Position numbers and translations under genes: made by a program. Shown piece by piece: positions 36,106-46,459 of a stretch of 64,000 nt of DNA. The number at the start of each line of letters is the position of its first letter. The stretch's first letter is position 1. The DNA comes from Semisulcospira habei (taxonomy: Eukaryota > Mollusca > Gastropoda > Semisulcospiridae), in the NCBI GenBank assembly GCA_036245525.1, contig BTPG01000003.1, forward strand, positions 185,202,642 to 185,266,641. The letters run 5' to 3'. Below the pieces are notes generated by a model. That model saw nothing but the letters and a program-made list of their open reading frames with translations, made no database searches and was not told the DNA's origin.

Positions 36106-37179
36106 TTAACCCTTATCATTCGGAATAAGTGTGTGTCAAATAAGTTTGACTAAAGTAGTTCAAGGGTAGTACTAGAATAGCTTGGCGCCTCTAGGCGCCA
36201 AGCTATTCTGGCACCACCCTTGAACTAAAGCCATTGGTCTATATGCTTATCTGTAAGTACTATAATGTAGTTTTGTACAACAAACCAAGGGGAATTACTC
36301 AGCGCTGGACAACAGTTAGATCCCCTCCCCCCGCCTATCAGGCACCCAATCGCCAGCCCACAGAGAAATACGCAGGTTTGTTTGGCATCCTGTCTCGGAA
36401 GACAATGGGTATATGCGCTTGCTGGGTCAGTCACTGGAGTGACCTCTCCAGGGCGCAAGCCTGGGCGAAGTGTATGGAGATCCTGGGGTGCCCAGTCGTC
36501 AAGATCCCCCTCTCGGCCTCGCTGATGTATCCAAAGGAATGCAAAGCAGTACGTTTGGCACCAGTTTGGCTGCAGGAGCTGCCAGAACAGTGCGTGAATA
36601 CAGGCAGCTGTCTGCCTTCGGGGCTCCACTCCTGATTTGAAAGGTTTACTCCCCCACATTTGGCCGTTGGATCCAACCTGATCTCCTCCGTCCTCTAGCC
36701 GTTGGCTGTCAGAAACAGCTCATCCGCCTAGTGGTGCAATGTGAACACCACCCCCTCACGTGGTTTAGCCCACCAGCTGAGGTGGTTTGCCAGGGTGTGG
36801 CGCTTGGAGCCAGCACGTGAGAGATTAAGGAGATGGATGAGGACCAGTGATGCCCGTCCGTCCTATGTAGGACGCAGCTGCCGAACAGCAAAGGTGCTAC
36901 CTCTATCCAGAGCCCCCTACACCCCAGGTATACGCAGGTATAGAAGATGCAAATGATCGTCTTATTCTATACCTGCGTATTTCTCTGTGGGCTGGCGATT
37001 GGGTGCCTGATAGGCGGGGGCAGGGGATCTAACTGTTGTCCAGCGCTGAGTAATTCCCCTTGGTTTGTTGTACAATTCTGCCAGCGCTAGCCTCACCTAT
37101 CTGGTTTGTGAGTATAATGTAGTTTGCATATGGCAGTGTACATACTTGAAGCTTTTAGCCTCAGTATGATATGGGTTAA
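36106..37179. repeat. family B foldback split by an 839-bp element
   Basis: Left end TTAACCCTTATCATTCGGAA, right end TCAGTATGATATGGGTTAA; core TTCAAGGGTAGTACTAGAAT ... ATTCTGGCACCACCCTTGAA at about 36160-36226. The uninterrupted equivalent with the same outer arms is at 43082-43284. Confidence 0.85.
36274..37112. mobile_element. 839-bp element with ~100-bp inverted ends
   Basis: Flanked by the 13-bp direct repeat TATAATGTAGTTT (36261-36273 and 37113-37125). Inverted ends are 36274-36376 and about 36971-37075 (TGTACAACAAACCAAGGGGA ... mirror). A 37-base tail follows the right arm. The interior is GC-richer than its surroundings and has a 133-codon open frame with no recognisable motif. The host foldback without this insert exists at 43082-43284. 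Confidence 0.75.
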
Positions 37180-37307
37180 ATCAGAATCAACTGGCAATTG
37201 ATAAAAGTCAGCATGAGTGACAGTCTTCAGTCCTGGAGGCAAATTCAGCTTTGTCAAATCCCAGAGATCTGAACTTTAGCCCTTCAGCCAGCTTGTTCCA
37301 TCTGCAA

Positions 37308-37370
37308 AAGGCGTAAATTGTAATGAGCCCCTGCATCCACAGGAGCTGATGAGAATTTATATCTCTTGCT
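37308..37370. repeat. family A hairpin, diverged
   Basis: GCAAAAGGCGTAAATTGTAATGA-type left arm (centre CCCCTGCATCCACAGGAGCT) and TGAGAATTTATATCTCTTGC right arm. Confidence 0.7.
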
Positions 37371-37572
37371 GGACAGATCCCGTGAACCATTTTCAGTCAT
37401 TTCAATTTTTGTCTACCGTATTAAAAAAAAAATACGGTAGGCTTTGAAATGGGGATGGGTCGGGCGCATTCCGGAGCATGCACATGACGTTTTTGGGGTG
37501 CGACGCAGAAATTCTGGCAAAGAAGTAACAAGATAACCTTGCTAGAGAACGTCGATTTGGCCCCAAAGCGCC

Positions 37573-37573
<1 letters not shown>

Positions 37574-37658
<85 letters not shown>
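37574..37658. repeat. (GT)n microsatellite in the right arm
   Basis: About 42 GT units facing the (AC)n of the left arm. Confidence 0.95.
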
Positions 37659-37660
<2 letters not shown>

Positions 37661-38411
37661 ATGTGACAGTAACTAAAGCCCGCGTTTGAGGGCGGACAAG
37701 CTTGAAATTTTAGGATATTGTCCCTAAAAGAATTATCTCGGGACAATTTTTTAAATGTTTTGATTAAGATGCTCATTGGCGAGAAAATCTCCGTTTCACA
37801 AAAACCGATTGATCCACACTGGAGTCCGTAATTTTTCTTATTTTTACTAGATATTTTGCAGATAGTTAGATAAAAGGGACATATTGAATGAGTTTGTTAA
37901 CAAGCATTGTATCTCTAGAACGTTTTGAGTGATAGTTAAATATTTTTTGAAAAAATATTTGTTCACGTTTTTCACGAATTATGTGGGTTAATCTTAAAAC
38001 AATTGAATATTTTTTACGAAAAAAAAAACTTCTCATTAATAATCGCATGATATTTCGTAAAGGGTATTTACATAAGCCTTCAGTTTGTCTCGGTTGTCGG
38101 GTACTATGAAGTCAATTGTGACCTGTATGCCCTAGGTGTGAAAATCAGGCAGTTTTCTGCATCACGTTTTAGGAGTCATTTGTAAAACAGCTAACATAAC
38201 TTTAATTTTTCTTTTATGAAAAAAGCTGTCTTCTATCTTCTAATTAATACCCGCATGAATGTTCATAAACAGTGTTTGCATAAGCCAACTATTTGTCCCG
38301 GCCCTGAGGTAGGATTAGGTCAAATTGTGAACTGGAAGCATGAAAATCAGCAAGAAACTGAATTGCAAAGTTGATTCTCTGATACGTCAAATGTTAGTAC
38401 TGCGGTGATGA

Positions 38412-39268
38412 CGATTGCACACGATCTGAAGTGGGAGACGAATATTGAACAGCTAATAAAGAAAGCCCATCAGCGCCTGTTTTTTCTTCGGCGGTTGAAG
38501 TCTTTTGGCGTAAGTCAGCAGATCACGGTGCAGTTTTACCGCGCCGCCATTGAGAGCGTTCTTACCTTCTCAATGACGGTGTGGTATGGCAGCGCAACTG
38601 ACGAAGCCTGCAAGAAATTAAACAGGGTGATCAAAACAGCATCTCATATTGTTGGAAGTGATCTCCTCTCGCTGGAATCTATGTACCGCGCACGCACCAT
38701 CCAGAGAGCGAGCTCCATCATACATGACGAACACCATCCTGCACATAGCCTGTTCGAGCCCTTGCCATCTGGCTCAGGCTTTAGAACCATTAAGGGCAAA
38801 ACCACTCGTTTTCAAAAGAGCTTTTATCCCTTGGCTGTTCAGGCCCTGTCTAATGTGGCCGCGATATGATACAACTCAGCAGATTGACTCAAAGTCCCTA
38901 AATTACAATTACCTACAGACCATCTTAGTTGTTTATAGTTCTTTTATGTTTTATTAAACCTCTTCTAAACAAGATATAGTCACTTTACAAATACATATGA
39001 ATTTAGTTAATCTGTTTTCGTTGCGCGGTGACTCACCTGGCGGATTTTGTTGTCATAATATGGTTATTATGTTATAGATTTTTTATTTTATTTGACTTAC
39101 TTAGATGTGTGTGCATAGATGTGTGGTTTGGTATTTTTGAGTCTGCTTGATTGTGATGTATGTATGTTTTATGTGTTGATCTTAATATGGACGCTCGTCA
39201 GTTACGCCGCGAAAAAATTCCTAATGTTTATGCATCTGGCAATAACGTTTATCTTATCTTATCTTACC
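38412..39268 (+). mobile_element. 5'-truncated L2/CR1-type LINE
   Basis: An open frame of about 150 codons encodes the C-terminal part of an L2-like reverse transcriptase: LKWETNIEQLIKKAHQRLFF, LRRLKSFGVSQQITVQFYRA, AIESVLTFSMTVWYGSATDE and LFEPLPSGSGFRTIKGKTTR. Then come about 400 bases of 3' UTR and a (CTTAT)n tail. It splits the right arm of the large inverted-repeat element. Still open, so it is a rather recent insertion. Confidence 0.85.
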
Positions 39269-39812
39269 ATCGAGTTGTCACTATGAACACGGCGTCGTGG
39301 GACTAATGATGCCATGACTTGAAGCTTGAAATGGCGTCATTTCGCTGCTCGTGCTATCATTCGGCTGCTTCAGAATAGCTATGCTACGTCAGAGCCCCTT
39401 ACGATCGAATGGCGGGAATCACCGTGTGTCTGTCTTTATTTCTGTGTGCCAGTGTGTGTGAATCAGGGTGGGTTAGAGTAGAAGGAGATGGATTCCTGTC
39501 GATACACAAGCCCACATAGCGCACTAATGGCGGGAAGCGCAGTGTGTCCGTTTTTATTTGTGTGCGCCAACGTGAGTGTTGATCAGAGATTGGCTTAGAG
39601 AGGAGGGAGATGGATCAGCATAATAAGCCTAAAAATATGAACAACTCTGTTTCTAGAAGATAAATGCATCTGAGCTCCAAACAATACGGTAGACTTCCGG
39701 GATGAAATCTTCATCTTGTTTGCATTGTCTCCCAATTTGTCGGCTGTGCTGCTCCTCTAGCCCAGTGTAAAGGCCACCTTGGAGGTTAGCAATCTTGTCA
39801 GCAGGATTTAAC

Positions 39813-40033
39813 TTAATCAGCCCGACGGCCGTATTAACCAAATTTTGGAGGCGTCATATAATGAATATGCACCAGTTGCAAGAGATGGATCAACATGATA
39901 ATTCAAAGGCAGTGCCAGATTAGCTTGGCGCCCACAGACCCCTAAGCTACACTCTGGCACGAAACCCTTGAATATATCATGGTCGAGCGACCCATCTCCC
40001 TGCTGAAATAGAGTCTAGGTCTGAAATGGGTTA
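39813..40033. repeat. family B foldback, diverged
   Basis: TTAATCAGCCCGACGGCCGT left end; core AATTCAAAGGCAGTGCCAGA ... CCCTTGAATATATCATGG with several small insertions on the right. Confidence 0.7.
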
Positions 40034-40504
40034 TATCTGTATGCTTGTCTGATTTTTGGACCTTAGGGTTGTAGGTCGTCAGGTCCTGAGTTACAGATCA
40101 GTAGACAGATGTCATAAATAGTCTAAATCAGTAAACATGTGATGCATCATCATTTGAATTCGCATATTCTGATAAATTTATAATCCCTGCTGCAGATGCC
40201 AGAGTGTTCTGATTTCTTGGTCTAAGTAGATGCAGCAATTCAACACCTTGGGAGCAGAGTATTTCCCAAGCTCAATTGGAGTTCCCCACAGAAAAGTACA
40301 TTGTAATTCTCTGTGCACAGGGTCAACCTACATGGGTACAAGTTCTTTTGGGTTGGGTTATTGGGGGGAGAAGACATGATAAGCGCCTTACTAACAATCT
40401 GCAATAAGATCTGGCAGTTAGGGGATTGGCCCACACCATAATAACTCCCCCAAAAAGGCAACTTACATCAATGTCAGAATTATCGCACGATCATGTTTAT
40501 AATG

Positions 40505-42215
40505 CCACCCAAGCAAAGTCATGTTAAAGATCCTACTGAACAGGCTGAAGCCACAGGCAGAGGAAATCATAGATGAGGAACAGGCAGGCCTCAGACCTGG
40601 GCGCAGCACAACTGAGCAGATCTTCAACCTGAGAGTTCTATGTGCGAGGTACCTCCAGCACCAGTAAGACCTCTTTCATGTCTTTGTGGAGTTTAAGAAA
40701 GCGTTTGATAGAGTGTGGCATGCAGCCCTTTGGTCCACCATGAAACTATACAACATCAATGCCAACCTGATCATAGGCATAGCAAACCTTTACAACAAGA
40801 TTACTAGCGCAGTCTGCTTCAACGGAAAATAGGAAACTGGTTTAGGACTACAGTCAGAGTCAGACAAGGCTGCTTGCTCTCACCTACTCTTTTCCAACAT
40901 CTTCCTGTAAAGAATACATGACAGACACTCTGAAAGATCATGAAGGCACTGTCAGTATTGGAGGCAGAACAATCACGAACTTGCGCCTTGCGGACAACAA
41001 ATTGATGGCCTTGCATGAACAGAGAAGGAGCTAGCTCAGCTGGTGGAAAAGCTGGAACAGTACAGCCATTGCGTATGGGATGGAAATCAGTGCAGAGAAG
41101 ACCAAAACTGATGACAAATAACACCAGTGCAATTGAGCACTGACGTCATGTTTGGAAGGCCGAAAACTGGAACAGTTAATAAATTCAAATACTTAGGAGC
41201 CATTGTGGACAGATGAGGGATCAAAACCAGAAATTCTGTCCAGGATTGCGCAGCACAACACAACACTGACCAAGATTGAAGACCATATGGAAAGGACAGA
41301 AACATCACACTACTGCTCCAAGAATCGGACTGATGCGCTCCTTAGTCATCTCAGTGTTCTTGTATGCCTGCGAGTCATGACCCTCACAGCAGTACCTCGA
41401 AAGTAGGGATACAAACCACTGAAATGTAGATGTTTATGGAAGGCTGTTTGGCATTTCATATTAAGATCACATCACGAACGAGGAAGTGGGAAGCAGAATC
41501 AGGCAAGCCATCGGGCCCTATGAAGACCATTAACCATTATGAAAGAACGCAAACTGAAGTTGATTGATTGATTGTACATTGCTTAACGTCCCGACAGCAA
41601 CAAGGCTTTCTCAGGACGTGCCTGCACTGCTTGTGAAAAAAACAACAACCAACTAAACAGAACATTGAATGTATGTCGCCAGCCGGTCAAACACATTAAA
41701 TAAACCTAACACATGGGGCCTAAATAAAGCTAAGACCATTCTAGCAACACACATCCAATATCAAGAGCTACAGGCAGTGCAGACAGTAGGGAGAGTTTAA
41801 AAAAAGCAAATACAGGTGAATAGGACCTCGGTAGACAGAAACACATGCCCCAGAATAGAGAGAAAACCCCACCCTGTGGGGCTGACCAGGGTGACCCTGG
41901 AACTAAAAAATACCTAACCCCACCCAAGTCCCCCAGGGCAGGACACCGGGTTGGGTACAAACAGAAGTGTGTATAGGGCATGTCACGCGTTCAGCAGGCT
42001 TGCCAAACAATCCTGCAAGGCACTGTGCAAAGGAGAGACGAAGGAGAAAAAGACAGAGGAAAAGATGGAGGACAATATCTCAGAGTGACAGGGCTGATGC
42101 TAGCGATACGCTAAGAATGGCAGAGAACAGAGAGGAATGTGAGGGAGCTGGTTGCCAAGTCATCAGTGGTGCCCCAACGGTCGGCAAGACTACGGGATAT
42201 AGATAGATAGATAGA
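40505..42215 (+). pseudogene. RTE-type LINE relic, split by a retroposon
   Basis: Frames joined across frameshifts read EEIIDEEQAGLRPGRSTTEQ, KKAFDRVWHAALWSTMKLYN and FKYLGAIVD, then after the 41561-41957 insert RKRWRT...RMAENREE and AKSSVVPQRSARLRD, ending in a (ATAG)n tail. These are RT and C-terminal parts of an RTE/BovB-like ORF. Many stops and indels; no endonuclease region remains. Confidence 0.8.
41561..41957 (-). mobile_element. ~390-bp retroposon
   Basis: Inserted in a LINE relic. The flanking repeats CAAACTGAAGT (41550-41560) and CAAACAGAAGT (41958-41968) are the target duplication with one later change. Same sequence as the copies at 23563, 44308 and 48024. Confidence 0.85.
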
Positions 42216-42374
42216 AATAGGACCTTTGTGATTTCAAGGCCTATAACACGTTTTTTTTTTTTAAAAATGTGTTGGCTTTTCACATTATTCTCTGAAGACC
42301 AATTCAGTCTTACAACCTGGTCTCATGATGTTAACCCTTATCATTCGGTGTGTATACATATTTCTGCAGAGGAC

Positions 42375-42590
42375 TCAACCCTTTTCATCCTATACACTTG
42401 TGCTTGAAATAACCTTTTACTATGCTAGTTCAAGGGTGGTGCCAGAATAGCTTGTCACCTGTGGCGCCAAGCTATTTTGGGACCACTTTGAACTAAAATG
42501 GTTGATCAGTCTCCTAATCTGTAATGTAGCCTTCATAGGACAATAAGCAGAGTTTTTTTTTTTAAATCAGTCTCAGGATGAAATGGGTAA
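42375..42590. repeat. family B foldback
   Basis: CAACCCTTTTCATCCTATAC left, CTCAGGATGAAATGGGTAA right; core TTCAAGGGTGGTGCCAGAAT ... near-mirror. A truncated second left end (TTAACCCTTATCATTCGG) precedes it at 42331. Confidence 0.8.
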
Positions 42591-42657
42591 TAAAGTCAGT
42601 CTTATTGATCTCATCTCCTCTCAGTTCCCTTCTCTTCCCTTTGCTTCTCTGCTCTTC

Positions 42658-42880
42658 TTAACCCATTCAGCCCTGACGCACTACAGCAGGAGATTGTTCG
42701 ACTATTATTCAAGTGATTATTCAAGTGTAGTGCCATATTAGCTTGGCGCCTGTCGGCGAGAAGCTAATCGACCACTGCCCTTGAATTATCATGGTCGATC
42801 CGTCTCCTGCAATTGGTGCATAGTCATTAGATGACGCCTACAAAATTTGGGAAATACGGCCGTCGGGCTGAATGAGTTTA
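42658..42880. repeat. family B foldback
   Basis: TTAACCCATTCAGCCCTGAC left end and GTCGGGCTGAATGAGTTTA right end. The core has lost some pairing at its centre. Confidence 0.8.
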
Positions 42881-42950
42881 TCCTCTCTGGCCCCATCTTT
42901 TCTTCTCATCTCTTTTTTCATCTCAGCTCAGCTTCTCTTATCTTGTTCAG

Positions 42951-43057
42951 GATGCAAACTTGGTGTCCTTCAACATCTCCCTGATGTGTTCACGAGCAAG
43001 TGACATCTGCCTGCTGCTCAAGAGCTCAGACTTTGTCACACATGATATTACTCAACC
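42951..43057 (+). CDS. exon-like segment of an unknown gene
   Basis: A good acceptor (CTCTTATCTTGTTCAG) and a consensus donor (CAACC|GTAAGT) enclose 107 bases that are open in one frame: DANLVSFNISLMCSRASDIC followed by LLLKSSDFVTHDITQ. It has the composition of a real coding exon. It exits in phase 2; a downstream acceptor at 43386 would give a stop within four codons (PCE*). It sits between two foldback elements. No partner exon or family was identified. Confidence 0.45.
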
Positions 43058-43081
43058 GTAAGTATGGATCACAGGAATGTT

Positions 43082-43284
43082 TTAAAACTCATATCATTTG
43101 GAATACACCTGTGTGAAATAAGTTTGACTAAAATAGTTAAAGGGTAGCCCCAGAATAGCTTGGCACCTCTAGGCGCCAGCTATTCTGGCACCACCATTGA
43201 ACTAAAGCCCTTGGTACTGTAATGTAGCTTACAAATGACAGTGTACACATTTGGAGCTTTTGGCCTCAGTATGATATGGGTTAA
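43082..43284. repeat. family B foldback
   Basis: TTAAAACTCATATCATTTGG left, CAGTATGATATGGGTTAA right; core TTAAAGGGTAGCCCCAGAAT ... ATTCTGGCACCACCATTGAA. This is the empty-site equivalent of the split copy at 36106-37179. Confidence 0.8.
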
Positions 43285-43574
43285 AGCAGTCTGTTCCATG
43301 TCAGGATTTTCTTACTAAAATTTGCCAATATACCGGGTAATCTTATCTTGCCTCAGCTAATTATTTTCTTTGATTCTTTTCACAGTCCATGTGAGTAGAC
43401 ACACATACCGGTGGTTTTCCACTACCTTTTGAGCGTAATGGAAAGAACTCTCTTGTATACAGAGGGGACGAACATAAACAAACTTTAATTTTATGACATT
43501 CAAGCTTTATAATGTAACTTAGCCCTATTGCCCAGCATTGCTGAGAACATTTATAAAGGAGATATTGTGAACTG

Positions 43575-43775
43575 TTAACCAGTTTAGCCCCAATGCCCCA
43601 CAGTAGGAGACGGATAGACCATGATAATTCAAGGGTAGTGCTAGAGCTTGCCGTCTGGTGGTGCCAAACTAGTCTGGCACTACCCTTGAATTATCATAGT
43701 TGATCCATCACATGGCGCATATTTATTAGGTGACACCACCCAAATTTGGGAAATGCAGCTATGCGTGAAATGCCT
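43575..43775. repeat. family B foldback, diverged
   Basis: TTAACCAGTTTAGCCCC left end; core TTCAAGGGTAGTGCTAGAGC ... GTCTGGCACTACCCTTGAAT, extended by ACCATGATAA/TTATCATAGT. Confidence 0.75.
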
Positions 43776-43880
43776 TATTGTCTAAAATAGGTCGCTTTGA
43801 CCCCCTTGTTGATTCAGCTATTGGTACTGGTTAACAGTGGTTAAATTTTATTGTGTGGATCATTTGACTCCCATTTATCA

Positions 43881-44095
43881 TTAACCCTTTTAACCCCGGG
43901 AACCTACAGCAGGAGATGGATTGATCATAATAATTCAAGAGTAGTGTCAGATGATCTTGGGCGCCTTCAGGCGCCAGGCTCATCTGGTACTACCCTTGAA
44001 TTATCATGATCAGTCCATCTCCTACAAATGGTACACAGTCGTTAGGCAACACCTCCAAAATTTGAGAAATGGGACCTTGGGGCTAAAAGGGTTAT
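43881..44095. repeat. family B foldback
   Basis: TTAACCCTTTTAACCCCGGG left and GGGGCTAAAAGGGTTAT right; core TTCAAGAGTAGTGTCAGATG ... CATCTGGTACTACCCTTGAA. The AGATGA/TCATCT variant is matched in both arms. Confidence 0.85.
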
Positions 44096-44307
44096 GTCTA
44101 AGGTTTATTTCTCTCTTTGAATGTGCAGCGTCAATGACAATTTATGTTTTTAAATTCTATCACTTTCAAAATAGGCTTGGCTTTTATGTTTGACAAACGC
44201 TCCTTGACATTTTGCTGCCGATGATATTGCATATACATGGCATAAACTGTTGCTCAGGGTAGGTTTTGCTAATTTGTTAAACACCTGTCCTTCCTTCTTG
44301 GCTTGAC

Positions 44308-44691
44308 CCCACCCGGGTCTGCCCTTGGGAGACTTGGGTGGGGTTAACTACTTTTTAGTTCCCAGGGTCACCCTGGTCAGCCCCACAGGGTGGTTTTTTT
44401 CTCTATTCTGGGGCATGTGTTTCTGTCTACCGTTGGTCCATTCACTTGTATTTTCCTTTTTTAAACTCTCCCTACTGTCTGCGCTGCCTGTCGCTCTTGA
44501 TATTGGATGTGTGCTGCTAAATGGTCTTAGCTTTATTTAGGCCCATACCGTAGGTTTATTTAACGTATTGGACCGGCTGGCGATATACATTCAATATTCT
44601 GTTGTTATTTTTTTTCACAAGCGGTGCAGGCACGTCCTGAGAAAGCCTTGTTGCTGTCGGGACGTTAAGCAATGTACACACAATCAATCAA
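44308..44691 (+). mobile_element. ~390-bp retroposon, full-length
   Basis: Perfect 13-bp target duplication TTCTTGGCTTGAC (44295-44307 and 44692-44704). It begins CCCACCCGGGTCTGCCCTTG and ends GGGACGTTAAGCAATGTACA followed by (CAAT)n. No ORF. Confidence 0.9.
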
Positions 44692-44704
44692 TTCTTGGCT
44701 TGAC

Positions 44705-45512
44705 TTCGCGAACGAAGATTCTATAGGGGTTGCCCACGACGTCTGCAGTCATGCTCGTGGCTGCGGAGGCCAATCCGGGAAAGGCAGGTTCGACCGCAGT
44801 GGCTGCAAGGGGAGGTCGGGCCAAGGTTTGAGTTGCGGCATCTCTGTTCTTTCTCCTGAGCCGCTTGTCCTTAAGGCTAGTTCTGCGAGAGTCCTCAAAG
44901 TAGACGGGCTGCCTTGTAAATGGTGGAGCGCCAGGTGTCGCGGTCCGCAGCAAGCGAAGACCACTGGCGGTGGTCGATTTGGCAGGCACTAAGTGACTTC
45001 TTGAGACAGTCTTTGTATCTCTTCTTTGGTGCCTCTCTGCATCGGTGTCCAGTGGCGAGCTCGCTGAACAGGGTGATCTTGGGTAGGCGATGATCCTCCA
45101 TCCTGGAGACGTGCCCCGCCCAGCGGAACTGTGTCCGCAGCAGCAAAGCCTCGACGCTCACAGTTTCTGCCTGTTCAAGGACCTCGACGTTAGTGACATA
45201 GTCACTCTAGTGAATGCCGAGGATGGTACGCAGGCAGCGCTGGTGGAAGCGTTCGAGAAGTCGTATTTGGCTGCGGTAGAGGACCCAGGACTCGGAACCA
45301 TACAGCAGGGTGGTGAGGACGACAGCTCGATCTGTACACGCTGATCTGGTGCCTTTTTTTCAGCTGTTGAATGTGCCACACCCCGCTTGAATAGTCGCCC
45401 GAACGCGCTGTTTCGCCTTTTGCCAGCCTGTTGTCCAGCTCCCTTGTCCAGCTTGGCGTCTGACGTAATGATGCAGCCAAGGTAGGTAAACTGGCGCACT
45501 GACTTCAGTTCA
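44705..45512 (-). pseudogene. RTE-type LINE C-terminal relic
   Basis: Minus strand: FTYLGCIITSDAKLDK, FGRLFKRGVAHS, then SVEALLLRTQFRWAGHVSRM, EDHRLPKITLFSELATGHRC, APKKRYKDCLKKSLSACQID and DRDTWRSTIYKAARLL. A C-terminal zinc finger trace (TCLSRIGLRSHEHDC) follows. Frameshifts separate the parts. RT core and endonuclease absent. Confidence 0.8.
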
Positions 45513-45666
45513 AATTAAAAAAAAGCCTTATTTATCCCTTAAAGGGCAATTACATTTGTGTGGACGGGGGGGAACAATCAAATAAAAACCATTCAATAAA
45601 CATTAATTAATATCAGGACATTCTAATATCCCATTTGTACCTGATAATAATATGCTAAATCTGTAA

Positions 45667-46175
45667 AGGCCCCGCTACACATGCCCGGTTTTGAAGCCGA
45701 TTCCCGCAAAGTTTCGAATCGTAGGTGATCGGGCCGGACTAAAACAAAACGTGTGCATCTGCCACACATTTCCCGACTTGTTTAGTAGCCGACCGGTTGA
45801 ACCGAAGATCAAAGGTCGTACCTGTTCTGCAAAATGGCTGCTAGTTTTGACAGTGATGATGATGTGCTTGCATTATCAGACAGTTTTGGCATCATATTTC
45901 AGGAAAGAGGCGTGCGAAACATCAGCAACGGCGGTGGTACTGAACACAACAGGCGTGTTCCGCCATTTGCAAACTGAAACGACGTGCGTTGGCGAGACGC
46001 GCTCTGATTGGTTGAAGCTTACAACCGGGGCCGTTCGGATCGGAAAAATGAAGCAGGTTCTAGACACCCGATTCCCAGCCGATTGGGACCGGATCGGATA
46101 ATTGACGTCATCCGATCGCAATCGATCGTAATCGCTTAAAAATCGTGGGCACAACCGGCACGTGTGGAGGGGCCT
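45667..46175. mobile_element. 509-bp MITE with TAA target duplication
   Basis: Ends AGGCCCCGCTACACATGCCC and the mirror of GGGCACAACCGGCACGTGTG...GGGGCCT pair over about 25 bases with a few mismatches. TAA lies on both sides (45664-45666, 46176-46178), as for PIF/Harbinger-type elements. A 136-codon open frame across it has no motif and is likely spurious. Confidence 0.65.
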
Positions 46176-46459
46176 TAAGACTTATAAAACTACGATTAAG
46201 ACATTTTAAAACTCTAAACTAATACAATTACTAAAACAGTATTTAAAACTTAAAGAGCATTATTAACGACATTATCAGCGAACACATTAACGTCTTACTT
46301 TCCACTTACACCCTCTATCACTGTCCATCCAGGCCAGCGATACTCACGCGATGAAACAACTGTATTTACCTATAATGGGGGATAAGTCGTCTCTCGAAGG
46401 TTAGAGAGTAGTCCACCAGTTTAGGTCCCCACTTTCACACTCAACTCTCACTTGTGGCT

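Larger units (their letters stand above)
33197..39727. mobile_element. 6.5-kb element with ~1.37-kb inverted arms
   Basis: The left arm 33197-34560 is repeated in inverted orientation on the right, in two pieces: 39270-39727 (outer) and 37480-38411 (inner), separated by a LINE insertion. Matching landmarks include CAAAGTCTACCGTATTG, GTTGTTCATATTTTTAGGCTTA, TTCCCGCCATTCGATCGTAAG, TATTCTGAAGCAGCCGAATG, CGACGCCGTGTTCATAGTGAC and CACTGGAGTCCGTAATTTTTC. Facing microsatellites also match: (AC)n at 34401-34499 and (GT)n at 37574-37658. By eye the arms are roughly 90% identical. The 2.9-kb interior holds a LINE tail, a foldback and a nested 839-bp element, with no transposase gene. It could be a non-autonomous DNA transposon with long TIRs or an inverted segmental duplication. 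Confidence 0.75.

Noticed and set aside
36234..36659. 133- and 144-codon overlapping frames on both strands
   Set aside because: Both lie in the 839-bp inverted-ended element, partly in the inverted arms; no motif and no codon support for either.
45691..46101. 136-codon open frame
   Set aside because: Lies inside a MITE with TAA duplication and has no recognisable motif.
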